Shown: one piece after another, positions 1 through 5,207 of the stretch
Position numbering within the stretch: position 1 is the stretch's first letter
How the letters are laid out: each line of letters opens with the position of its first letter
DNA from: Actinomycetes bacterium
GTDB lineage: Bacteria; Actinomycetota; Thermoleophilia; RBG-16-64-13
Direction: 5' to 3'
DNA: 5,207 nt
Assembly (NCBI GenBank): GCA_021815245.1
Contig: JAKAHF010000220.1
Coordinates: 1-5,207, forward strand
Translations under genes and position numbers: made by a program
Notes under the pieces: model-generated
Databases searched by the model: none
What the model saw: only the letters and a program-made list of their open reading frames with translations
What the model was told of the DNA's origin: nothing

Positions 1-13
1 CCGCATCCGCCCT

Positions 14-319
14 TTACTTGAGCTTCAAGAAGAGGCTCTGGAGCCTCTCGAACTCCTCCAAGGACTGGACGTCGTCCCTCTTGGCGCATGCAAACAGCTG
101 GGCAGCGACCATCCTGAAGCCCACCCGCTCCAGCGCCTTGAGCGTCGCCTGGAACTGCGTGACCACGTCGTCACACTCACGCCGCTCCTCGATCATCCTG
201 GCCAGACCTCTGACCTGGCCCTCTACCCGGGCAAGCCGACGCAGGAGGTCTTTGGCCTCATCGTCGCTCAGCTGAATCCCGGCGGGCTGCGACTCGGACA
301 ACTCTGTGTCGCTGCTCAT
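14..319 (-). CDS. CsoR/RcnR-family (DUF156) transcriptional repressor, Cys-Gln-Cys variant
   Basis: This is a small all-helical DNA-binding regulator of the metal/persulfide-sensing repressor family. From ATG 319 it has 101 residues, a normal length. The first 17 residues are polar and probably disordered. DEAKDLLRRLARVEGQVRGLARMIEE (about 20-45) is the family fingerprint, including the RxEGQVRG core that helps build the DNA-binding surface. The ligand positions can be aligned with Mycobacterium CsoR: Cys49 (in ECDDVVTQ) matches Cys36, Gln74 (in VAAQLFAC) matches His61, and Cys78 matches Cys65. The copper ligand His is therefore missing while both Cys remain. This pattern resembles CstR-type persulfide sensors and a group of actinobacterial DUF156 proteins. 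The last 23 residues form a charged, heptad-like helix. An operator-like repeat just upstream suggests autoregulation. The family is secure; the inducer is not known, so no symbol is given. Confidence 0.9.
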   Translation of the reverse strand: MSSDTELSESQPAGIQLSDDEAKDLLRRLARVEGQVRGLARMIEERRECDDVVTQFQATLKALERVGFRMVAAQLFACAKRDDVQSLEEFERLQSLFLKLK

Positions 320-327
320 TGTTGCTG

Positions 328-332
328 CCTCC
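328..332 (-). promoter_or_regulatory. Ribosome binding site that sets the csoR-like start
   Basis: The transcribed strand has GGAGG followed by 8 nt and then ATG at 319-317. An in-frame ATG at 334-332 overlaps this site and has no ribosome site of its own at a good distance, so the ATG at 319 is preferred. Confidence 0.7.
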
Positions 333-335
333 ATC

Positions 336-353
336 AATACCCTTAGGGGTATT
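336..353. promoter_or_regulatory. CsoR-family operator-like inverted repeat
   Basis: The minus strand reads AATACCCCTAAGGGTATT. The 7-bp arms AATACCC and GGGTATT (plus strand 336-342 and 347-353) are perfectly complementary, separated by 4 bp. Sites bound by CsoR-family repressors typically have a short C-tract and G-tract repeat flanked by A/T, of the form TACCC...GGGTA. The site lies between the livF stop and the csoR ribosome site, directly before the regulator gene, which fits autoregulation. It could instead block transcription reading through from livF. A terminator is unlikely because the arms are short and the loop only 4 nt, with no T-tract. Confidence 0.7.
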
Positions 354-356
354 CTA
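351..356 (-). promoter_or_regulatory. Candidate -10 element for the csoR-like gene, sharing bases with the livF stop
   Basis: The transcribed strand reads TAGAAT, one mismatch from TATAAT; its TAG is the livF stop codon. Transcription starting about 7 nt downstream (near 344) would fall inside the palindrome and give a leader of roughly 25 nt that includes the ribosome site. No good -35 hexamer is seen at 16-18 bp upstream. The promoter is therefore a proposal based mainly on its geometry with the operator. Confidence 0.35.
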
Positions 357-1067
357 GCCGCCCAAGTAGGCAGCCCGGATGGAGTCGTCATCGAGCAGAT
401 CCGCCGCCGGCGCCCTACGGGTGATTCGCCCCGATTCAAGCACGTAGGCGCGCCGCGACACCGACAAAGCCTGAATGGCGTTCTGCTCGACGAGGAGGAC
501 GGTGGTTCCCTGGCCGTTGATCTCCTGGATGATCTCGAAGATCTGGGCTACCAGCTTGGGCGCAAGGCCCATGGAGGGCTCGTCCAGAAGTAGGAGATCG
601 GGGTCCGACATCAGAGCCCTGCCGATCGCCAGCATCTGCTGCTCGCCCCCGGACATTGTCCCCGCCACCTGCTTCTGGCGTTCCTTGAGTCTCGGGAAGA
701 GGGAAAAAACCCTCTCGTAGTCGGCAGCGATCCTTCCGGCGTCGCGCTTTTTGCGCGTATAAGCGCCCATTCCGAGGTTGTCGATGACCGACATACCCGG
801 AAAGATGCCCCGGCCTTCGGGTGCCTGGCAGATGCCCATGCTCACGCGCTGGTGCCCGGGGACGTGGGTTATATCCGCCCCCTTGAAGCGAACGGCGCCA
901 TGCGAAACCTTTCGCAGCCCGGAGATCGTCTTCAGCGTCGTCGACTTACCGGCGCCGTTGGCGCCGATGAGGCAAACGATCTCCCCCTCATCCACGTCGA
1001 GGGAGATCTTGTCCAGCGCCTGGATCTTGCCGTAGAAGACGCTCAGCTCGGAAATCTCAAGAAGCAT
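354..1067 (-). CDS. livF: Branched-chain amino acid ABC transporter ATP-binding protein LivF
   Basis: This is the second ATPase, forming a heterodimer with LivG. From the ATG at 1067 it has 237 residues, the usual LivF length. Walker A is GANGAGKS (35-42), the APEGRGIFP segment (82-90) follows the Q-loop Gln (Q81), the signature is MSGGEQQM (138-145), Walker B is DLLLLDEP (157-164), and the D-loop region reads SMGLAP. The switch position is LVEQN, with Gln195 instead of His; this is normal for LivF and not a defect. The tail DLLDDDSIRAAYLGG is typical. The start overlaps the end of livG by 11 nt and has only a weak G-rich ribosome site (GGGGCGG), so translation is probably coupled. A TTG at 1094 in the same frame gives a longer but less family-like N-terminus. 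The stop TAG is also the first half of a candidate -10 element for the next gene. Confidence 0.95.
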   Translation of the reverse strand: MLLEISELSVFYGKIQALDKISLDVDEGEIVCLIGANGAGKSTTLKTISGLRKVSHGAVRFKGADITHVPGHQRVSMGICQAPEGRGIFPGMSVIDNLGMGAYTRKKRDAGRIAADYERVFSLFPRLKERQKQVAGTMSGGEQQMLAIGRALMSDPDLLLLDEPSMGLAPKLVAQIFEIIQEINGQGTTVLLVEQNAIQALSVSRRAYVLESGRITRRAPAADLLDDDSIRAAYLGG

Positions 1068-1851
1068 CGCGCGCCGCCCCGAGGTAGGCCTCAATGACCG
1101 CCGGATTCTCGCGTATCTCCTGTGGCAGGCCCTCGGCGATCTTCTTTCCGAAGTCGAGCACGATGATCCGGTCGGAGATCTTCATCACCAGACTCATGTC
1201 ATGTTCGATCAGCACCACCGTAACGCCCCGCTCACGAATTCGCGAGATGAGCCCCTGAAGCTCGACTTTCTCCGCCGGATTCATTCCGGCAGCGGGCTCA
1301 TCGAGCAGGATGAGCTTGGGCTGGGTCGCGAGCGCACGGGCGATTTCCAGCCGGCGCTGGTCGCCATAGGAGAGCGCCTGGGCCTCGCGTCCCGAATCAC
1401 CTTCGATGCCGACGAACGAGATCGCCTCCTTGGCACGCTCTTCCGCGATCCGCTCTTCCCGCCTCTGGCGAGGCGTGTGGAGTATCGCGCCGAAGACGAC
1501 CGAGCGCGAATTGGAGTCGGCGCCGACCTTGGCATTCTCCAGGACAGTCATATTCGGGAAGAGCCTGATGTTCTGGAAAGTCCTCGCCATCCCCAGCTTC
1601 GTCACCCTGTGAGGCTTCAGTCCCGCCAGGCTTCGCCCTTCGAAGCGAACGGCCCCGTTGCTGGGCTTGTAGACGCCGGTAACCGTGTTGAACACGGTGG
1701 TCTTCCCAGCGCCGTTGGGGCCAATGACAGCCAGGATCTCGCCTTGTGCAACGTGGAAAGAGACCTCGGACACCGCCACGACGCCACCGAAGCGCACGGT
1801 AACAGCGTCGAGTTCGAGCAGCCGCTTCTGATCGCCAGCTTCTTCAGCCAT
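1057..1851 (-). CDS. livG: Branched-chain amino acid ABC transporter ATP-binding protein LivG
   Basis: This is one of two cytoplasmic ATPases powering the LivHM channel. It has 264 residues, normal for LivG. Walker A is GPNGAGKT (44-51), the Q-loop is TFQNIRLF (Q93), the ABC signature is LSYGDQ (160-165), Walker B is LILLDEP (180-186), and the switch His is in LIEHDM (H217). The AAGMNP motif straight after Walker B and the C-terminal GLPQEIRENPAVIEAYLG are LivG hallmarks (the BCA_ABC_TP_C tail). All catalytic motifs are intact. The ATG follows the livM stop with no gap (TAGATG). Its Shine-Dalgarno GGAGG (1861-1857) lies inside the end of livM, 5 nt before the ATG. The 3' end overlaps livF by 11 nt. 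Confidence 0.96.
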   Translation of the reverse strand: MAEEAGDQKRLLELDAVTVRFGGVVAVSEVSFHVAQGEILAVIGPNGAGKTTVFNTVTGVYKPSNGAVRFEGRSLAGLKPHRVTKLGMARTFQNIRLFPNMTVLENAKVGADSNSRSVVFGAILHTPRQRREERIAEERAKEAISFVGIEGDSGREAQALSYGDQRRLEIARALATQPKLILLDEPAAGMNPAEKVELQGLISRIRERGVTVVLIEHDMSLVMKISDRIIVLDFGKKIAEGLPQEIRENPAVIEAYLGAARDAS

Positions 1852-2991
1852 CTATGCCTCCGGCTCCGCTCCGGGTTGACCAAGGTCGAACTCGCCACCC
1901 AAATGCTGACCTCCGCCTCGTCCTTCCAGAAGCTCGGAACGCCTGCGGCCAGCTGGCAGGATTCCGCCTGGACGGAAGATCATCATGATCACGAGGGCGG
2001 CCCCAAAGATCAGGATGCGGTAGTTCGCCAACCCTCTGAATCTCTCCGGCAGCCATGCCACGAGAAAAGCGCCGAGAATCACGCCGATGCGGTTCCCAGA
2101 ACCTCCTAGGACCACGCAGACGAGTATCAGGACGGACAACAAGAGGGGATAGTTCTCGGGGGTGATGGCAATCACCTTGGCCGCGTAGACGACGCCCGAG
2201 AGTCCCCCGACGCTTGCGCCGATCGCGAAGGCCCACACCTTGAAAGCGAAGGTCGGCACGCCCATCAGCTCGGCGGCGTCCTCATCCTCTCGAATTGCCA
2301 CCCAGCCACGACCGATCCGCGAATTCTCCAGTCGGTACGAGACGAAGATGACAAGGATGATCATCAAGAGTTCGAGGTAGTAGTAAGGCGTAGGATCGAG
2401 CACCCCGTAGGTCAGGAAGGAGAAGTGGCCTATGGAGGGCGGATGCGGGATGCCCGAGATTCCGGTCGGGCCGCCGGTGACCGTGAGGTTGTTGGCGACG
2501 CGCTGGATGATCTCCCCGAAGCCGAGCGTGACGATGGCGAGATAGTCGCCGCGCAGCCGCAAGGTCGGGGCGCCGAGAATCACTCCGGAGAGGGCCGCGA
2601 TTGCCACCCCGGCCGGGAGTATCTCCCAGAAACTCCAGTGGTAGTTGACTCCCAGCACCGCCATCGCGTAACCGCCGATGGCGAAGAACGCGACGTAGCC
2701 GAGATCGAGCATGCCGGCCAGGCCAACAACGACGTTCAGGCCGAGCGCGAGCAAAATGTAGGAGCCGATTGGGTAGAACAGGACGGTGCGCCAGTCGCTC
2801 TGGGGAGCCATGAAGTTGCCGACGGTTTGCGACGGCGCCAGCACCGCAAGCACCACTATCAAGAGATAGACAACCAGCCTGGCCCACTTCGGAGCCCGAC
2901 GCCAGCGTGACGAGACTTCCGCGGTCGCCTTGCGAACCGGCACCCAGGCCTCCGAAATTCCCTGCCCGAGCTTGTTCGAGGTCATTGCCAT
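1852..2991 (-). CDS. livM: Branched-chain amino acid ABC transporter permease LivM
   Basis: This is the second permease subunit, expected to pair with LivH. The ATG at 2991 is preferred because GGGGAGGT (3006-2999) sits 7 nt upstream; a GTG at 3039 would overlap livH by 29 nt. The product is 379 residues. A charged N-terminal tail (residues 1-38) is followed by a membrane helix (about 39-52), then GLNVVVGLAGMLDLGYVAF (84-102), the LivM hallmark. LRLRGDYLAIVTLGFGEIIQR (144-164) and GGPTGI (173-178) are further strongly conserved LivM signatures. The C-terminus after FRPGGILPAGRRR is a hydrophilic, Gly/Glu-rich tail, cytoplasmic by inference. Both extensions are longer than in E. coli-type cores but not unusual for GC-rich bacteria. 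The TAG stop directly abuts the livG ATG, so livG is probably translated by coupled ribosomes. Confidence 0.95.
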   Translation of the reverse strand: MAMTSNKLGQGISEAWVPVRKATAEVSSRWRRAPKWARLVVYLLIVVLAVLAPSQTVGNFMAPQSDWRTVLFYPIGSYILLALGLNVVVGLAGMLDLGYVAFFAIGGYAMAVLGVNYHWSFWEILPAGVAIAALSGVILGAPTLRLRGDYLAIVTLGFGEIIQRVANNLTVTGGPTGISGIPHPPSIGHFSFLTYGVLDPTPYYYLELLMIILVIFVSYRLENSRIGRGWVAIREDEDAAELMGVPTFAFKVWAFAIGASVGGLSGVVYAAKVIAITPENYPLLLSVLILVCVVLGGSGNRIGVILGAFLVAWLPERFRGLANYRILIFGAALVIMMIFRPGGILPAGRRRSELLEGRGGGQHLGGEFDLGQPGAEPEA

Positions 2992-3010
2992 ACGTTGGAC
3001 CTCCCCGCGC

Positions 3011-3946
3011 TCATGCCCGCGCCCGCTGCAGGCTCTCACCGAGAATGCCTGTGGGGCGGAAGAGCAGAACTAGAACCAGCACGCTGAAGGCGACGACGTC
3101 GATCCACTGGGCGTTGAAGATTGCGCCGCCGAAAGTCTCGATCAGTCCAAGGGCGAATCCACCCACCAGCGCGCCGCGAATATTGCCGATCCCACCGAGG
3201 ACTGCTGCCGTAAAGCCCTTGATGCCGATCACGAAGCCGATGTTGTACTGAGTCACCTCGTAGAAGGTCCCATAGAGCATCGCGGCGACTCCGGCCATGA
3301 CCCCGCCGAGCAGGAATGTCAGGGTTATGACCCGGTCGATGTTCACGCCCATGAGCACCGCGGTCGAGGCATCCTGGGCCACCGCCCGAATGCCCCTGCC
3401 TAGCCGGGTGCCGTTCACGAACCTGTCGAGGATGAACATCATCACCAGCGCCGAGGCCACCACCAGGACCATGTCGGAACGGACCTCTGCGTTGCCGATG
3501 TGGAAGAGCACGTTCTTTTGCAGAATCCGTGGGAACGGAATCAAGTCGCGCCCGTAGCGGAGTGCGAACACCTCCTGTAGGAAGAATGACATTCCGATCG
3601 CCGAAATCAGGTTTGCCAAAGACGAGGAGTTGCGCTTTCGCAGTGGGCGATACGCGACGTACTCGACCCCCACCGCAACGAGCCCGGAAGCCGTCATCGC
3701 AGCAATTGTTATGGCCGCAAACACGGCTATTGCCTCGATGCCGCCCGGCGCATAGTTGATGTGCAGCGCGTGCAGGGTGAAGAGGCTGGCGAAGGTTCCC
3801 ACCATGAACACCTCTGAGTGGGCGAAGTTGATCAGGCGCAGAACGCCGTAGACCAATGTGTACCCGAGGGCCATAAGTGCGTAAATGGCCCCCGTGGTGG
3901 TGCCGTCCACGATGGAGGGCCAAATTTGACTCACAAAATTGTGCAA
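3011..3946 (-). CDS. livH: Branched-chain amino acid ABC transporter permease LivH
   Basis: This is one of the two membrane subunits forming the translocation path. From the TTG start it is 311 residues, close to the usual length of about 300 for LivH. The N-terminal segment GAIYALMALGYTLVYGVLRLINFAH (residues 19-43) is the family hallmark near the first membrane helices. RLGRGIRAVAQDASTAVLMGV (181-201) lies in the cytoplasmic coupling loop that contacts the ATPases. KGFTAAVLGGIGNIRGALVGG (243-263) is the second conserved signature. Hydrophobic segments run through the protein, consistent with a BPD_transp_2 fold. It ends FRPTGILGESLQRARA, typical of LivH. The TTG start is chosen from the AGGAGG upstream; longer forms would run into the intergenic hairpins. 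The stop lies 19 bp before livM. Confidence 0.95.
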   Translation of the reverse strand: MHNFVSQIWPSIVDGTTTGAIYALMALGYTLVYGVLRLINFAHSEVFMVGTFASLFTLHALHINYAPGGIEAIAVFAAITIAAMTASGLVAVGVEYVAYRPLRKRNSSSLANLISAIGMSFFLQEVFALRYGRDLIPFPRILQKNVLFHIGNAEVRSDMVLVVASALVMMFILDRFVNGTRLGRGIRAVAQDASTAVLMGVNIDRVITLTFLLGGVMAGVAAMLYGTFYEVTQYNIGFVIGIKGFTAAVLGGIGNIRGALVGGFALGLIETFGGAIFNAQWIDVVAFSVLVLVLLFRPTGILGESLQRARA

Positions 3947-3950
3947 CGCT

Positions 3951-3956
3951 CCTCCT
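3951..3956 (-). promoter_or_regulatory. Strong Shine-Dalgarno site that sets the livH start at TTG
   Basis: The transcribed strand reads AGGAGG, then AGCG, then TTG (3946-3944). No ATG lies nearby in the livH frame. The next in-frame start candidate, GTG at 3934-3932, would be 16 nt from this site, which is too far. The spacing to TTG is short at 4 nt but workable, so TTG is the best start. Confidence 0.65.
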
Positions 3957-3963
3957 GATTGGC

Positions 3964-3995
3964 ATCGAGCCGGCGGAACACAGCCCGGTCTCGAT
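3964..3995 (-). promoter_or_regulatory. Second intergenic hairpin, just upstream of the livH ribosome binding site
   Basis: On the transcribed strand, ATCGAG-A-CCGG (3995-3985) pairs with CCGGCTCGAT (3973-3964). This gives 10 base pairs with a single bulged A at 3989 and an 11-nt loop (3974-3984). The stem ends 7 nt before the livH Shine-Dalgarno sequence and has no T-tract after it, so it is not a typical terminator. It could block 3' exonucleases from reaching upstream livK mRNA, or influence ribosome loading on livH. The pairing is seen in the sequence; the role is inference. Confidence 0.45.
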
Positions 3996-4016
3996 CTGCG
4001 CACGCGAAATGCAAGA

Positions 4017-4059
4017 AGAGGAGCGCCGCCACCCACATCCAGGATGGAGGCGCTCCTCT
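4017..4059 (-). terminator. GC-rich hairpin after livK: partial terminator or 3'-protecting stem
   Basis: On the transcribed strand, GAGGAGCGCC (4058-4049) pairs perfectly with GGCGCTCCTC (4027-4018), and one more A-T pair at 4059/4017 makes 11 bp. The 21-nt loop contains a small palindrome, CATCCTGGATG, that can fold further. The stem begins about 22 nt after the livK stop and is followed by TTCTTGCATTT, a T-rich but interrupted tail. I infer a leaky intrinsic terminator or an RNA-stabilising stem that lets livK be made in excess of the permease genes, as is common for binding-protein operons. The interrupted T-tract argues against full termination. Confidence 0.6.
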
Positions 4060-4081
4060 CTTCACTGCTCTACCGCCGGAA

Positions 4082-5207
4082 TCAGCCGACGAGGTTGCTC
4101 ACCAGGCCCAGCGACTTGAAGCCGGCGCCACTGGTCTGGTACACGTAGATGCCGCCACCCTTGATGTCACCCGTGGACGTGAAGGTGATCGTCTTGGTGA
4201 TCCCGGTGTAGCTGTGGCTGTTGATATAGCTGTTGATCGCCGTCGAGGTCGTATTGCCCGCCTTGATCGCAGCAAGGATCACGTTGGCCGCGTCATATCC
4301 TTCAGCCGAGTAGGTCCCGGGAGCCGTGTTGAAGGCCGATTGATACGCCTTGACAAACGCAGCACCCGCGGGCGTCCCCGAAACATCACCGCAAGCGCAG
4401 GTCGCGTATGTGTTAGCTGACTCGGCCGAGCCGGCCGTCGAGATGAGCTTCGGATCAAGGGAGCCGTCATCCGAGACGAAGGCACCCTTGTAGCCGGCAT
4501 CCCTCAACTGCTTGAGCAGGCGCCCGGCAGCGTCGTAGTAGCCGCCGTAGTAGACCGCCGTCGCACCGGAGGACTGGATGGCGTTCACCGTCGACGAATA
4601 GTCGGGGGTATTCGGGTCCACCGACTGAGACGTCACCACCTGGCCACCCAAGGTTGGTATGGTTTGGCGGACGATATTGGCGATACCCTGGCCGTAGGCG
4701 CTCTGGTCGTCGATCACAGCAACCTTGGTGTCGCCGAGCTTCTTCACGATGAACTCGGCGCCGGCTGGGCCCTGCGCATTGTCATTGCCCACGATGCGGT
4801 GCCAGAACTTCCAGCCCTTCGTCGCAAGGGCAGGGTTTGTGGCCGACGGGGTCACGTTGACGATTTGCCCCTGCTCAAGAATTGGATCCGCCACCAGCGA
4901 CTCGCCGGAGAAGGCCGGACCCACAAGAGCAACCAACTTGTCGCTGATGGCCTTCTGAGCAAGCTGCGGAGCCTGCGACGGATCGCCCTGGGAATCGAGG
5001 TTCACCAGCGATACCTTCACAGTCGCGTTGGCGTTGTACTGCTGAACCGCGAGCTTCACGCCATCATCAATGTTGATGCCCAGCTGAGCATTTGGACCGG
5101 TCAGGGCTCCAAAGAACCCAATCGAAACCCCGGCCGGAGCGCTCGTCGTCGCCGTCGAGCCGCTGGACCCGGATGATCCACACGCGGCGGCAATCAGGCC
5201 GCCGCCG
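4082..5207 (-). CDS. livK: Branched-chain amino acid ABC transporter substrate-binding lipoprotein (LivK/LivJ type), 5' end truncated
   Basis: This is the extracytoplasmic receptor of the importer; it binds Leu/Ile/Val or a related ligand and delivers it to LivHM. The frame stays open to the window edge, so the start codon lies outside. The visible N-terminus reads GGGLIAAAC, the end of a lipoprotein signal peptide with a lipobox; the Cys codon is at 5182-5180. A Ser/Gly/Thr/Ala linker follows, then VSIGFFGALTGPNAQLG, which opens the type I periplasmic-binding fold (Peripla_BP_6). Counting Cys as 1, the mature protein is 366 residues, near the usual size. GPAFSGES (88-95) and TPSATNP (111-117) match the LIVBP segments holding ligand-contacting Ser and Thr. 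YYGGY (211-215) matches the Tyr contact, and DDG near 238-240 has Asp where LIVBP has the amine-binding Glu. A CAC motif (4399-4391) could form a local disulfide. The gene ends in TGA, 135 bp before livH. The family call is secure; the exact ligand is not. Confidence 0.95.
   Translation of the reverse strand, partial: GGGLIAAACGSSGSSGSTATTSAPAGVSIGFFGALTGPNAQLGINIDDGVKLAVQQYNANATVKVSLVNLDSQGDPSQAPQLAQKAISDKLVALVGPAFSGESLVADPILEQGQIVNVTPSATNPALATKGWKFWHRIVGNDNAQGPAGAEFIVKKLGDTKVAVIDDQSAYGQGIANIVRQTIPTLGGQVVTSQSVDPNTPDYSSTVNAIQSSGATAVYYGGYYDAAGRLLKQLRDAGYKGAFVSDDGSLDPKLISTAGSAESANTYATCACGDVSGTPAGAAFVKAYQSAFNTAPGTYSAEGYDAANVILAAIKAGNTTSTAINSYINSHSYTGITKTITFTSTGDIKGGGIYVYQTSGAGFKSLGLVSNLVG

Noticed and set aside
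1..13. A possible start of another gene: ATG at 6-4 on the minus strand, just after the csoR-like stop, with AGGGCGG before it.
   Set aside because: Only two codons are visible and the ribosome site would be too close to the ATG, so nothing can be supported from this window.
160..195. LivF Gln195 in place of the ABC switch His and the LivG LSYGDQ signature, considered as possible defects (residue numbers, not bases).
   Set aside because: LVEQN is usual for LivF, and a YGDQ-type signature is common in LivG proteins, so neither suggests loss of function.
320..439. Longer versions of the csoR-like protein starting at TTG 439 or ATG 334.
   Set aside because: The 439 form would run far into livF and through the operator-like repeat. 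The 334 form has its start on top of the ribosome site. ATG 319 has GGAGG 8 nt upstream and gives the normal family length.
1201..2109. A long plus-strand open frame of about 302 codons across livG and the end of livM.
   Set aside because: It lies antisense to two genes with intact family motifs. Its translation has no recognisable domain and is the kind of long antisense frame expected in GC-rich coding DNA.
2282..2910. Long alternate frames on both strands over livM.
   Set aside because: Both give Arg/Gly/Asp-rich translations without recognisable domains, while the livM frame carries all expected signatures.
3036..3965. A second long minus-strand frame of about 309 codons over livH.
   Set aside because: It is an alternate frame of livH. 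Its translation is rich in Arg, His and Gly and lacks membrane helices, while the other frame gives a canonical permease.
4664..5176. A plus-strand open frame of about 170 codons opposite livK.
   Set aside because: It is antisense to a clear binding-protein gene, and its product shows no known motif.

Overview
The window holds most of a branched-chain amino acid (Liv-type, HAAT family) ABC importer operon, followed by a CsoR/RcnR-family transcriptional regulator. All genes lie on the minus strand, so they read from right to left. The gene order is livK (5' end cut by the window edge), livH, livM, livG, livF, then the csoR-like gene. I see no convincing gene on the plus strand and no RNA gene, mobile element or CRISPR array.

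The DNA is GC-rich with G/C-biased third codon positions. The binding protein is a lipoprotein with a lipobox Cys and a Ser/Gly/Thr/Ala linker, and livH appears to start with TTG. Together with a CsoR-family regulator, this suggests a high-GC Gram-positive-type bacterium, most likely an actinobacterium. This is inference; other GC-rich monoderm-like phyla are possible.

Layout. 5207-4082: livK lipoprotein, whose first visible residues are the end of the signal peptide. 4081-3947: a 135-bp non-coding gap with two strong hairpins and a strong Shine-Dalgarno sequence. 3946-3011 and 2991-1852: the two permeases, 19 bp apart. 1851-1057: livG, whose ATG directly follows the livM stop (TAGATG). 1067-354: livF, overlapping livG by 11 nt. 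353-320: a short gap almost filled by an 18-bp inverted repeat and the next Shine-Dalgarno sequence. 319-14: the csoR-like gene. Only 13 bp remain beyond it.

How they work together: the LivK lipoprotein captures a hydrophobic amino acid or related ligand outside the membrane. LivH and LivM form the channel, and LivG and LivF hydrolyse ATP to drive import. The tight spacing from livH to livF suggests coupled translation in a fixed ratio. The hairpins after livK probably allow more binding protein than permease to be made.

The part most worth a second look is the 3' end. The regulator keeps both Cys ligands of CsoR but has Gln where copper sensors have His, so it may sense persulfide or another signal rather than Cu(I). 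A near-perfect operator-like palindrome overlaps a candidate -10 element whose first three bases are the livF stop codon. This suggests an autoregulated promoter built into the liv operon's tail.
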